Part shown: one piece after another, positions 7,816-15,875 of the stretch
Numbering within the stretch: the first letter of the stretch is position 1
How the letters are laid out: every line of letters begins with the position of its first letter
Position numbers and translations under genes: made by a program
NCBI RefSeq assembly: GCF_047149785.1
Contig: NZ_BAAGBE010000001.1
Span: 1,302,001-1,366,000 of the forward strand
DNA: 64,000 bases
Direction of reading: 5' to 3'
Source: Nitrobacter sp047149785
GTDB lineage: Bacteria > Pseudomonadota > Alphaproteobacteria > Rhizobiales > Xanthobacteraceae
Notes under the pieces: generated by a model
Databases searched by the model: none
What the model was told of the DNA's origin: nothing
What the model saw: only the letters and a program-made list of their open reading frames with translations

Positions 7816-8945
7816 GCCTTCCCAACCATTTCGAAGTCGTCGGCCGGGACGGCGAGGCCCGCACCGGACTTCTCACCGCGCCGCACGGCGTTGTGCGTAC
7901 GCCGGCGTTCATGCCGGTCGGGACGCAGGGCGCCATGAAGGGGCTGCAATGGTGCGAGATACGCGACGCCGGAGCCGACATCGTGCTCGGCAATACCTAT
8001 CACTTGATGCTGCGGCCGGGCGCCGAGCGGATTGCCGAACTCGGCGGTTTGCAAAGATTCACCACCTGGGACGGGCCTATGCTGACGGATTCCGGCGGCT
8101 TCCAGGTGATGTCGCTGGCGCAGTTGCGAAAAGTGAAGGAACACGGCGTCACCTTCCGATCCCACATCGACGGCACGGCGATCGAGCTGACGCCGGAGCG
8201 CGCGATCGAAGTCCAACGGCTGCTCGGCTCCGACATCGCGATGCAACTCGACGAATGCGTGCGTCTGCCGGCCGAGCACGGCGACATCGAGCGCGCCATG
8301 CAGCTCTCGCTGCGCTGGGCCGAGCGCAGCAAGCGTGCCTTCGAGGGGGCGCCTGCGGGCCACATGCTGTTCGGAATTATTCAGGGCGGCGACGATCCGG
8401 AGCTGCGCCGCGCGAGCGCGCGCGCGCTGGCAGGGATCGGTTTCCACGGCTACGCCATCGGCGGTCTTGCGGTCGGCGAGCCGCAAGCCGTCATGCTCGC
8501 AATAATCGAGGAGACGGTCCCGTCGATGCCCACGGACCGGCCACGCTATCTGATGGGCGTCGGCACGCCTGACGATCTGGTGGGAGCTGTCGCGCGCGGC
8601 ATCGACATGTTCGATTGCGTCATGCCGACGCGGAACGGTCGCCACGGCATGGCGTTCACGCGCTTCGGCCAGATCAACCTGCGCAACGCGCGTCACGCCG
8701 ACGACCCGCGCCCGCTCGACGAGGAGAGTTCATGGCCGGCAACGCGCGGTTACTCGCGCGCCTATTTGCATCATCTGGTTCGCTCCGGCGAAACGCTCGG
8801 CGCGATGCTGCTGTCCGGGATCAACGTCGCTTATTATCAAAGCCTGATGCAGGGCATGCGCGCGGCGATCGCCGATGGCACCTTTCAGCAGTTCCGCGAA
8901 CGGACGCTCGAGGGCTGGTCGCGCGGCGATCTTGCCGCCCGCTGA
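7812..8945 (+). CDS. tgt: tRNA-guanine transglycosylase
   Basis: Tgt exchanges the wobble guanine of GUN-anticodon tRNAs for preQ1, the base that QueA then modifies. The 377-residue protein shows TPAFMPVGTQGAMKG, the catalytic region LTDSGGFQVMSL, and the nucleophile-containing GIDMFDCVMPTRNGRHG. The ATG at 7812 overlaps the queA stop by 4 bases. The usual CxCxxC zinc cluster is not visible: where other Tgt proteins have it, this one reads NLRNARHADDPRPLDEE, and no cysteine occurs in that C-terminal stretch. That is unusual and worth checking against relatives, since the rest of the enzyme is well conserved. Confidence 0.93.
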   Translation: MSLPNHFEVVGRDGEARTGLLTAPHGVVRTPAFMPVGTQGAMKGLQWCEIRDAGADIVLGNTYHLMLRPGAERIAELGGLQRFTTWDGPMLTDSGGFQVMSLAQLRKVKEHGVTFRSHIDGTAIELTPERAIEVQRLLGSDIAMQLDECVRLPAEHGDIERAMQLSLRWAERSKRAFEGAPAGHMLFGIIQGGDDPELRRASARALAGIGFHGYAIGGLAVGEPQAVMLAIIEETVPSMPTDRPRYLMGVGTPDDLVGAVARGIDMFDCVMPTRNGRHGMAFTRFGQINLRNARHADDPRPLDEESSWPATRGYSRAYLHHLVRSGETLGAMLLSGINVAYYQSLMQGMRAAIADGTFQQFRERTLEGWSRGDLAAR

Positions 8946-8973
8946 TGTCGGACAAGCTTTTGAAGACGTGGCG

Positions 8974-9186
8974 TTAGTTGCAGACGATACGCCGGACGAC
9001 GTACTTGGTCACGAAGCCGTAACCGCAGGTATCGCAGCTCCACAAGTGGCCGATGACATTGTCCGACAGATATGCCGACGCCTCGGCCGCGATCATCGTA
9101 TCGGCGCAGACCGGGCAAGTCGGAAGATCGCTTCCGCGCGCAGGACGCGGCAGGGTGGTCGACTGGATTTCAGCGATCGCTGGCAT
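8974..9186 (-). CDS. Small zinc-ribbon protein of unknown function
   Basis: This is a 70-residue protein with two CxxC knuckles, CPVC near residue 24 and CDTC near residue 51, spaced as in a zinc ribbon. The rest is basic and polar with no membrane segment. It is encoded opposite to its neighbours tgt and cysK. Similar tiny zinc-ribbon proteins occur in Bradyrhizobiaceae, but I know of no assigned role. The ATG is at 9184-9186. A coding call is favoured by the regular knuckle spacing and a codon pattern like that of neighbouring genes. Confidence 0.65.
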   Translation of the reverse strand: MPAIAEIQSTTLPRPARGSDLPTCPVCADTMIAAEASAYLSDNVIGHLWSCDTCGYGFVTKYVVRRIVCN

Positions 9187-9397
9187 CGTGACCTCCTCTC
9201 TTACACGCGACGTTTTACATGCAATGTTTGACGATGTCGCAACACAAATGCGTTTCTTTTACGAATTCCAGTTTTGCGGTGGCCGGTTTTGCAATGCAAC
9301 AGATCGTGACGGCGAGCGCGACGCTTGCTCCGGGGCGCCGGCTGACCTTATTGAAAGGGTGCGCACCGTTTCAACCCCTTACCTGAGGACCGCTGAC

Positions 9398-10375
9398 ATG
9401 GATACGAAGTCGAATGCCGATGTATCGCACCGTGCCGGCCGTGGCCGCGTGTTCGACAGTATTGTTGAAACGATCGGCGATACTCCGATCGTGCGGCTGC
9501 GCAGATTGCCGCAACAGCACGGCGCGAGCGCGACGATTCTCGCCAAACTCGAATATTTCAATCCAGCCGCGAGCGTAAAGGATCGCATCGGCGCCGCGAT
9601 GATCATCGCGATGGAGAAGGCCGGCAAGATCAACGCCGACACAGTCCTGATCGAACCGACGTCGGGAAACACCGGCATCGCCTTGGCCTTCGTCGCAGCG
9701 TCGCGCGGCTACCGCCTGAAACTGGTGATGCCGGAATCGGTCTCGATGGAGCGCTGCAAGATGCTGGCGTTTCTGGGTGCGGAAATCGTGCTGACGCCGG
9801 CGGCGGAAGGCATGAGGGGATCCATCGCCATGGCCGAGGAACTCGTGCGCACCACGCCGCATGCCGTGATGCCGCAGCAGTTCAAGAATCTCGCCAACCC
9901 CGAGGTTCACAGACGGACCACAGCGGAGGAGATCTGGAACGACACCGGCGGAAATATCGATTACATCGTGGCCGGTGTCGGTACCGGCGGCACCATCACG
10001 GGGATCGGTCAGGCACTGAAGCCGCGCAAGCCTGAGCTGCGTATCGTGGCGGTGGAGCCCGAAGAAAGCCCGGTGCTGTCGGGCGGCCGGCATTCGCCGC
10101 ACAAGATCCAGGGGATCGGCGCCGGGTTCGTCCCGGAGATCCTGGATCGCTCCGTCATCGACGAAGTCGTCAAGGTCGACAGCGCAACCGCGCTTGAAAC
10201 CGCCCGCGCGCTGGCGCGCAACGAAGGCATACCGGGCGGCATTTCATCCGGCGCGGCGGTCGCGGCGGCACTTGCCATCGGCAAACGGCCCGAAAGTGCA
10301 GGCCGGACGATCCTTGCGATCATCCCATCGTTTTCGGAGCGCTATCTCTCGACCGCGCTGTTCGAGGGGATTTGA
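9398..10375 (+). CDS. cysK: Cysteine synthase (O-acetylserine sulfhydrylase)
   Basis: This PLP enzyme converts O-acetylserine and sulfide into cysteine. The 325-residue product has the PLP-lysine motif NPAASVKDRIG near residues 54-64, the substrate loop TSGNTGIALA, the phosphate-binding GVGTGGTITG, and the C-terminal GISSGAAVAAAL. The frame is open upstream to 9053, but the conserved N-terminus (VFDSIVETIGDTPIVRL) favours the ATG at 9398. The gene stands alone, with a 210-base gap from the zinc-ribbon gene. The family is certain; the K-versus-M isozyme assignment is by overall resemblance. Confidence 0.92.
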   Translation: MDTKSNADVSHRAGRGRVFDSIVETIGDTPIVRLRRLPQQHGASATILAKLEYFNPAASVKDRIGAAMIIAMEKAGKINADTVLIEPTSGNTGIALAFVAASRGYRLKLVMPESVSMERCKMLAFLGAEIVLTPAAEGMRGSIAMAEELVRTTPHAVMPQQFKNLANPEVHRRTTAEEIWNDTGGNIDYIVAGVGTGGTITGIGQALKPRKPELRIVAVEPEESPVLSGGRHSPHKIQGIGAGFVPEILDRSVIDEVVKVDSATALETARALARNEGIPGGISSGAAVAAALAIGKRPESAGRTILAIIPSFSERYLSTALFEGI

Positions 10376-10493
10376 TCGGCTTGCATCAAGCCTGTCCCAT
10401 TCGCCCGTGGCCCGGCCATGACGGGTCGAAAGCGTGAGGCGTTGCCGGCAATAAGTGCGCGCGGCGAAGAAAGCCGCGACATTCGCGAAGGTT

Positions 10494-10973
10494 TCAGGAG
10501 CGCGACAACGAAATATTGGCGCCCCTGAACTGTCCTTCGGAACGGATGACAACGTTCTGGCGGTTGCCGTGCGTGGTCAATTTGAGTCTTGCCGTGAATG
10601 ACGGGGCGCTGACGTCGACGTTAAACTGGCCGTTGCCGGCGCGTCCTTCGAGCGTTCCGCCGACATTGCGGCTGGTCTCACGCCAGGTTCCGGACAAAAC
10701 CCCGCTTTGGGCGATGACATTGCTCTTGAGTTCGAATCTATAGCTGTCGCTGGCGCACAGCAGCGTCTGGTTGAGACCCTGAGCGTCGCCTCTCACCGCG
10801 TAGGTGGCCTTGCATCGGATGTTTTCGCTCGAGCCATCCTCAAGCTGTATGGTACCGCGTCCGGTCCATATGCCGGCCAGGCCTTCAAACGGACCGGCTC
10901 CCGCGAAGGTCGCGGACACTGACAGCAGCATCACCGCGCCGACAGCACACGCAGTCGATAATCCTCGTGACAT
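10494..10973 (-). CDS. Conserved secreted protein, Bradyrhizobiaceae family, unknown function
   Basis: The product is about 159 residues, with a signal peptide ending near ATFAGAG. The mature part contains GIWTGRGTIQLEDGSSENIRC, CASDSYRFELKSNV, LSGTWRETSRNVGGTLEGRA and a basic NRQNVVIRSEGQFRG end. I recognise this pattern as a small beta-rich periplasmic family common in Bradyrhizobium and relatives; its function is not known. Two cysteines could pair. The ATG at 10973 is chosen because it gives a standard signal peptide; an alternative start 18 bases upstream adds six residues. It lies beside another secreted-protein gene on the same strand. Confidence 0.75.
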   Translation of the reverse strand: MSRGLSTACAVGAVMLLSVSATFAGAGPFEGLAGIWTGRGTIQLEDGSSENIRCKATYAVRGDAQGLNQTLLCASDSYRFELKSNVIAQSGVLSGTWRETSRNVGGTLEGRAGNGQFNVDVSAPSFTARLKLTTHGNRQNVVIRSEGQFRGANISLSRS

Positions 10974-11009
10974 CGTCACCCCGAATCCCATTTGCCATCA
11001 ATCCTGATT

Positions 11010-11360
11010 CTAGTGACGTGAGGCTTCCCACCGGCCGCTGCAAGGGATTCCGGCGGATGCGCCGTTCCATTTGCCCGATCCGGCATTGCCGCTAAGGTGG
11101 CCGTTGGCATAGGCGCCGCGAATCGACACCCTCACGTAACCCTGGCTTCCGACGCTGCCGGTGACATCGGAGTCGGCGGCCGAAACCTTGCCATCGCTGA
11201 CGGTGAGGGGATATTGCGTGACCGGATCGCAACTGCCCGTCTTGGTGACGATCTTGACGGTCCAAAGCCCGTCATAAGCTGTGCCGGCGAGCGTCGGAGC
11301 AGCAAAGCCCGCAGTCAAAATACATGAAAGCAAAACAGTTTGAATGCGAGCAACGCGCAT
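11010..11360 (-). CDS. Conserved secreted protein with C-terminal CSGRW motif, unknown function
   Basis: The product is about 116 residues, with a signal peptide (MRVARIQTVLLSCILTAGF, cleavage near TLAG). The mature domain begins YDGLWTVKIVTKTGSC and ends GNAGSGKWNGASAGIPCSGR, so two cysteines bracket the domain. This glycine- and serine-rich pattern recurs in many Rhizobiales secreted proteins of unknown role. The ATG at 11360 gives the cleanest signal peptide; in-frame starts at 11381 and 11426 exist. It lies 36 bases upstream of the other secreted-protein gene in the direction of transcription, so the two may share a message. Confidence 0.72.
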   Translation of the reverse strand: MRVARIQTVLLSCILTAGFAAPTLAGTAYDGLWTVKIVTKTGSCDPVTQYPLTVSDGKVSAADSDVTGSVGSQGYVRVSIRGAYANGHLSGNAGSGKWNGASAGIPCSGRWEASRH

Positions 11361-11748
11361 GGACCAGATCCTCAATTTCATGATTTTTGGGTTATTCCGG
11401 CAGATTGTGTTCAAAATGAGCAGCAATGCAAAAGCAAGGTGTGTCCAAGGTTAATCCGCACGCATTTAGTATTCCAGGATAGATTCTTGCAAATCAACAA
11501 TGAATTCAATCTGTTACTTACGCAACCGATCGGCTCTGACGAACTCTTTAAGCTCCGGCCTTCAATCCCGAAATTAACGAGAAGGCGCGGCTGCTTCTCG
11601 TCCTGCTTGTTTCGCGGGACGATCCGCACAGCGAAAAAAGCCCGTTTCTATTGACTAACGCTCGACACACGTACGATCCGATTTTGCTGTGGTAGATTGC
11701 GAATAGGATTTCCAGGAATCAAAAAACACAAATCAAATAAAACATTTA
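11361..11748. other. AT-rich intergenic stretch without a supported gene
   Basis: This segment of about 390 bases between the secreted-protein gene and tRNA-Ser is clearly richer in A and T than the rest of the window, with runs such as AAAAAACACAAATCAAATAAAAC close to the tRNA. Short frames exist but show no family signature or codon pattern. It probably holds the promoter of the secreted-protein pair and the tRNA terminator. Confidence 0.5.
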
Positions 11749-11838
11749 TGGCGGAAGGGGTGGGATTCGAACCCACGGTACCCTTGCGGGCACGCCGGTT
11801 TTCAAGACCGGTGCCTTAAACCACTCGGCCACCCTTCC
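11749..11838 (-). tRNA. tRNA-Ser (anticodon UGA)
   Basis: This is a 90-nucleotide class II tRNA on the minus strand. The acceptor stem GGAAGGG pairs with CCCTTCC, followed by discriminator G and an encoded CCA. The anticodon loop CTTGAAA gives UGA (plus-strand 11802-11804), which reads UCA and other UCN serine codons. A long variable arm (GCCCGCAAGGGTAC region) and the T arm GGGTTCGAATCCC are present, as expected for serine tRNA. It lies alone between a secreted-protein gene and a PilZ gene. Confidence 0.97.
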
Positions 11839-12330
11839 GTCTCGGGAATCTGGACCGCTTAGCGTATGCCTCATCGGAGCGCAATGCGAAGGGGGTGCTG
11901 TGAGAAAACTCGATCGGTCGCGGCAATTCTCTATCGCAATTCGAGCGGGGGGATCGTCGTGTTGGCACGTTCCAAAGCGCAGCCGTCCAACAGCTTTCAG
12001 ATAAAAATCGATTTACGGCGGCGAGCTTGGTCATTCCAGTTTTGTATTAATTTGGTCGCCGCGCTCGATTGCCGTTTCAGGCAATCATCTGTGGCATCGC
12101 AACCGTGGCTCGATGTAACGACGGCTCGGTGTAACATCATGGGGACGGAGCGGGTCGCAAGGTGCTGTTGCCGAAGGGTGGGATTCGGCCTGATCCTGCC
12201 GGAAACATCATGTGCATTCGTGTTTCGTTAGGCTAGTCGCGCTAACCTCATCAAGCTAACGCGTGATCTTGCGGGCGCGTCGCGATCAAGTGGCGCTTGA
12301 ATCCAGAACGGATATACGTCCGTACAGACT
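11839..12330. other. Intergenic region upstream of the PilZ gene
   Basis: About 490 bases without a convincing gene. A 121-codon frame at 11866-12231 has no recognisable motif and a composition unlike neighbouring coding sequence. The stretch should hold the tRNA-Ser promoter at its left edge and the PilZ promoter at its right edge. I see no strong terminator or operator. Confidence 0.45.
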
Positions 12331-12627
12331 ATGAGTTCATCAATGGATGATCGCCGCAAGCATCCGCGCGTCGAGATCGACGAACCGGCCTATGTTTCGG
12401 CAGGCGGATTGAGCATGCGCTGCCGGCTCTTGAACATGTCGCCGGAAGGAGCTGCCATCGAAGTGCCGGATCCGACTTTAGTCCCGTCGCATTTCCGGCT
12501 CATGATCGAGAAGGATCGCGTGATTAGGATCTGCAGAGTGATCTGGATCAAGCAGAATCGGATCGGCGTCGCCTTCGAGGAGACCGGCACCGAGACCAGT
12601 TCGGATGCGCCGGGCAGCAAGCGTTGA
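12331..12627 (+). CDS. PilZ-domain protein
   Basis: This 98-residue protein is essentially one PilZ domain, a cyclic-di-GMP binding module. The two ligand motifs are present: RRKHPR near residues 8-13 (the RxxxR type) and NMSPEGAAI near residue 35 (the [D/N]xSxxG type), so binding is plausible. There is no fused output domain, so it would act as a small adaptor. A run of such single-domain PilZ proteins is typical of Bradyrhizobiaceae. The target is unknown. The next gene, rlpA, begins about 130 bases downstream on the same strand. Confidence 0.88.
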   Translation: MSSSMDDRRKHPRVEIDEPAYVSAGGLSMRCRLLNMSPEGAAIEVPDPTLVPSHFRLMIEKDRVIRICRVIWIKQNRIGVAFEETGTETSSDAPGSKR

Positions 12628-12761
12628 TTTACCACGCATTCCGTCAACTGCCAGCTCTCCCCATTTCCGCCGTGTTTGCACGGAGATATGTTCATCGCCT
12701 GGTATGGATGAGGGCTGTATCATGCCGACCGGCGCTACGATACGTGGCACGGCGCCCGGAA

Positions 12762-13718
12762 ATGGGCCTTGGGGACGGGATGGGGATGCCAGAATCAGAC
12801 CGAGTTGGGCGTGCTGCGCGCGTTGTGGCTGCCGCAGGCGCGTGCCTGATGCTGGCCAATTGCAGTTCGTCCGGCAAATTCAGCCGGATTGATCCAAAAT
12901 ACGGAGTGTCGAGCAGCCCGCGCGTCGTCGCCTTCGGCCAGCCGGTGCCGAAGGGCGGCGGAACCTACCGGGTCGGCAAGCCCTACACCGTTGCCGGGCG
13001 ACTCTACGTTCCCGAAGAGAACACCCATTATCGCGCTGAGGGGCTTGCTTCCTGGTATGGCAACGATTTCCACGGCCGTCTGACCGCCAACGGCGAGGTC
13101 TTCGATATGACCTCGCTGTCAGCCGCGCATCCGACGCTTCCGTTGCCGTGTTATGCCCGGGTGACCAACCTGAGCAACGGCAGATCCCTCATCGTTCGCG
13201 TCAACGATCGTGGACCTTATCATGGCAACCGGTTGATCGACCTGTCGAACAGGGCCGCCGAACTGCTGGAGTTCAGACGGAATGGTGTCGCGCGGGTGCG
13301 GGTTGAATATGTCGGACGCGCGCCGCTTGAAGGTTCGGATGACCGGCAACTTTTGGCGACCCTGCGAACCGGTGAACCTGCTCCATCTCCGTCGACGGTC
13401 AGAATAGCGTCGGCGCGGCCGTTCGTGCCTGAACTCGCGCCGTCCGGCCGCGCGATCCGCGGCGAGGTTCCGACGCCGGATGGACGGCCCTACACGCTCG
13501 GACATAGCTCGATGGACGTCGCATCAATCAATGCGACGTCGGAAATGTCGGCGTCAGGCCGGGCCCGGTCGCACCCGCAGATACGGGATAATCCGAGGGC
13601 CGTTTCCTACGACGCCGGTGGCAACGATGTGACGAGCGATGCTCGCCCGGTCGCTTCTTATGCGCCTATGGACCCGCGTGGACCGAGCGAATTGCTTTCG
13701 GGACGCGGACTCTACTAA
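12762..13718 (+). CDS. rlpA: RlpA-family lipoprotein, septal lytic transglycosylase
   Basis: RlpA is an outer-membrane lipoprotein with a double-psi beta-barrel that cleaves naked glycan strands at the septum. The product shows a lipobox ending in LANC about 30 residues from the start, then the barrel with GLASWYGNDFHGRLTANGE, ARVTNLSNGRSLIVRVNDRG and RLIDLSNRAAELL. The C-terminal 100 residues are low-complexity, and I see no SPOR domain. Starts at 12762, 12780 and 12786 all precede the signal sequence; the frame is open to 12624, but that extension is atypical. The family is certain; the start is approximate. Confidence 0.88.
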   Translation: MGLGDGMGMPESDRVGRAARVVAAAGACLMLANCSSSGKFSRIDPKYGVSSSPRVVAFGQPVPKGGGTYRVGKPYTVAGRLYVPEENTHYRAEGLASWYGNDFHGRLTANGEVFDMTSLSAAHPTLPLPCYARVTNLSNGRSLIVRVNDRGPYHGNRLIDLSNRAAELLEFRRNGVARVRVEYVGRAPLEGSDDRQLLATLRTGEPAPSPSTVRIASARPFVPELAPSGRAIRGEVPTPDGRPYTLGHSSMDVASINATSEMSASGRARSHPQIRDNPRAVSYDAGGNDVTSDARPVASYAPMDPRGPSELLSGRGLY

Positions 13719-13799
13719 GCGCCGCTCGGACCCTCGGCCGCCTTGCGGCCGGTGCTTGCGGTACAGTCCGTGTTGTTCGCCAGGGTTCCAATCTGTTAT

Positions 13800-13854
13800 A
13801 GCGTTTCCGAGCAAAGTGGATACCGGTTCGCGTAAAGAAAACGCGTCAAAACAA
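13800..13854. repeat. Palindromic intergenic repeat, family B (copy 1)
   Basis: This element of about 55 bases begins AGCGTTTCCGAGCAAAGTGG, continues ATACCGGTTCGCGTAAAGAA and ends AACGCGTCAAAACAA. It matches, in reverse complement, copies at 29904-29960 and 61521-61578. It sits between rlpA and the D,D-carboxypeptidase gene. Its outer GCGTTT and AACGC parts can pair. Confidence 0.8.
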
Positions 13855-13923
13855 ACGAGAGCCCGGCTTTGATTCCATCGAAGCCGGAATAGCTCTGCAA
13901 CGCCTCATACGGAACGCAGGCGC

Positions 13924-15183
13924 ATGGCAACCAAACCTTTTACGCGTGACAGACGCCGTGGGACGGTCTGGCACGGGAAAACATGGCGCGGTCTGATCGC
14001 CGCGGCTGTTGTCCTCGCGATTGGCCTCGATGGCGTCGCGTTGGCTGCCAACAACAGCGTGCAGGGCGCCAGGAAGGACGAGGTCTTCGAGACCCGTGCT
14101 CCAACCGCAATTCTGATCGAAGCCCACAGCGGCAGCGTGCTGTTCGAAAAGAACGCCGACGAATTGCGGGCGCCGTCCAGCATGATGAAACTGATGACGG
14201 TGGAGGTCGTGTTCGACGCCATCAGGAAAGGCGACATCAAGCTCACCGATGAGTTCATCATCAGCGAAAACACTTGGCGCAAGGGCGGTGCTCCAGCCGG
14301 CGGATCGACCATGTTCGCGGCGATCAATAGCCACGTTTCCGTCGACGACCTCCTGCATGGCGCTATCATCCAGAGCGGCAACGACTCCTGCATGGCGCTG
14401 GCGGAGGGTATCGCAGGAAGCGAGAGCGCCTTCGCCGAAAAGATGACCGCACGGGCGCGGGAACTGGGCATGACCCGCTCGACATTCGCCAATTCCAACG
14501 GCCTTCCGGACCCCGGTAACAAGATGACGGTTCGCGAGCTTGCCATGCTGGCTCGCCATATCATTTTGACCTATCCGGATTTTTACAAGCTGTTCGGCGA
14601 GCGCGAATTTACCTGGAACAAGATTCGCCAGTTCAACCGCAACCCGCTGCTGACGACGATGGAGGGAGCGGATGGGCTCAAAACCGGTTACACCAAAGAG
14701 GGCGGCTACGGCATGGTCGGCTCGGCCGTTCAGAATGGCACGCGGCTGATCGTTGTGGTGAACGGCCTTGAGAGCGCGGAGGACCGCGCGGCCGCAGCCA
14801 AGAAATTACTGGAATGGGGCTTCCGGAATTTCGAAGTCCGAACCCTGTTCGCGGCGAAGCAGCCGATCGGCTATGCCAAGGTGTTCGGCGGCGACAGCGG
14901 TTCGGTTCGGGTCGGCGCGTCGGAACCGGTCCAGGTGATGGTCCAGAAGAACGGCAACGACAAACTGCTGGCGCGCATCGTCTATAACGGGCCGGTCCGT
15001 GCGCCGGTCGCGGCAGGGCAGCCCATCGGCTTCATCAAGGTGTGGCGCGGCAAGGACGTCGCGGTTGAAACGCCGGTTCATGCCATGGACGCCGTGGGTG
15101 TCGGTTCGACGATGCGCCGTGCGATGGACGGCGCGATCGAGCTTGTTGTCGGGATGGTGCGCTCGGGCGCCGAGAGGCTGTGA
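13924..15183 (+). CDS. D-alanyl-D-alanine carboxypeptidase (PBP5/6 type)
   Basis: This 419-residue low-molecular-weight penicillin-binding protein trims terminal D-Ala from peptidoglycan pentapeptides. It has a basic N-terminus, a signal/anchor (LIAAAVVLAIGLDGVALAA) and a serine-peptidase S11 domain. Active-site motifs are SMMK (SxxK) near residue 81, SGN near residue 152, and KTG near residue 253. The C-terminal DacA-type beta domain follows, with a final amphipathic helix-like tail (IELVVGMVRSGAERL). The stop overlaps the tmk start. It follows rlpA, another peptidoglycan enzyme. The exact Dac paralogue is not assigned. Confidence 0.94.
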   Translation: MATKPFTRDRRRGTVWHGKTWRGLIAAAVVLAIGLDGVALAANNSVQGARKDEVFETRAPTAILIEAHSGSVLFEKNADELRAPSSMMKLMTVEVVFDAIRKGDIKLTDEFIISENTWRKGGAPAGGSTMFAAINSHVSVDDLLHGAIIQSGNDSCMALAEGIAGSESAFAEKMTARARELGMTRSTFANSNGLPDPGNKMTVRELAMLARHIILTYPDFYKLFGEREFTWNKIRQFNRNPLLTTMEGADGLKTGYTKEGGYGMVGSAVQNGTRLIVVVNGLESAEDRAAAAKKLLEWGFRNFEVRTLFAAKQPIGYAKVFGGDSGSVRVGASEPVQVMVQKNGNDKLLARIVYNGPVRAPVAAGQPIGFIKVWRGKDVAVETPVHAMDAVGVGSTMRRAMDGAIELVVGMVRSGAERL

Positions 15184-15875
15184 TGACCGGGAGCGCGCCC
15201 AAAACGGGCTTGCTGCGAGGACGCTTCATTACCTTCGAGGGCGGCGAGGGGTCCGGCAAATCGACTCAGATCAGACTCCTCGCCGAACGCCTCGACGCGG
15301 CGAAACTGCGGACCATCGTCACGCGGGAGCCTGGAGGATCGCCGGGCGCCGAAATCATCCGTCACCTCGTGCTGTCCGGCATGGGAAAGCTGCTCGGCGC
15401 CGATGCCGAAACCTTGCTGTTCGCGGCCGCGCGCGACGATCACGTTCATACGGTCATCAAGCCGGCGCTGGAGCAGGGCATCTGGGTGCTCTGCGACCGG
15501 TTTGCGGATTCGACCCGCGCCTATCAGGGACGGCTGGGAAACGTGCTGCCCGGCGTGCTGAACGCGATGGAGCGCGTCACCATCGGCGATCTCAAGCCCG
15601 ACCTGACCGTGATTCTCGACGTTCCTGTGGAGGTCGGGATCCAGCGCACGGCCTCTCGCCGCGGTCGCGGCGTGCCGGATCGCTTTGAGGCCGAGGGCGT
15701 TGCGTTTCACCGGAAGCTTCGTGATGCCTATCGGGACATTGCCGCCAGCGATCCGCAACGTTGCGTGGTGATCGACGCCAATGCCGACGTCGCTACTGTC
15801 GCCGCGGCCGTGTGGACGGCGGTTCGCGATCGCGTACCGACGGCCGACCCCGCCAGGGACGTCAAACGCGCATGA
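15183..15875 (+). CDS. tmk: Thymidylate kinase
   Basis: Tmk phosphorylates dTMP to dTDP with ATP. The roughly 230-residue product carries the P-loop GGEGSGKST near residue 21, the DRFADSTRAYQG motif that binds nucleotide, TREPGGSPGAE, and an Arg-rich LID region near TASRRGRGVPDRFE. The ATG at 15183 overlaps the previous stop in the form TGATG; a GTG one codon earlier is also possible. The stop overlaps holB by 4 bases. The tmk-holB-metG-tatD order is a conserved alphaproteobacterial cluster. Confidence 0.96.
   Translation: MTGSAPKTGLLRGRFITFEGGEGSGKSTQIRLLAERLDAAKLRTIVTREPGGSPGAEIIRHLVLSGMGKLLGADAETLLFAAARDDHVHTVIKPALEQGIWVLCDRFADSTRAYQGRLGNVLPGVLNAMERVTIGDLKPDLTVILDVPVEVGIQRTASRRGRGVPDRFEAEGVAFHRKLRDAYRDIAASDPQRCVVIDANADVATVAAAVWTAVRDRVPTADPARDVKRA

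Noticed and set aside
11866..12231. 121-codon frame between tRNA-Ser and the PilZ gene
   Set aside because: There is no recognisable domain, the composition is not codon-like, and no neighbour suggests a gene.
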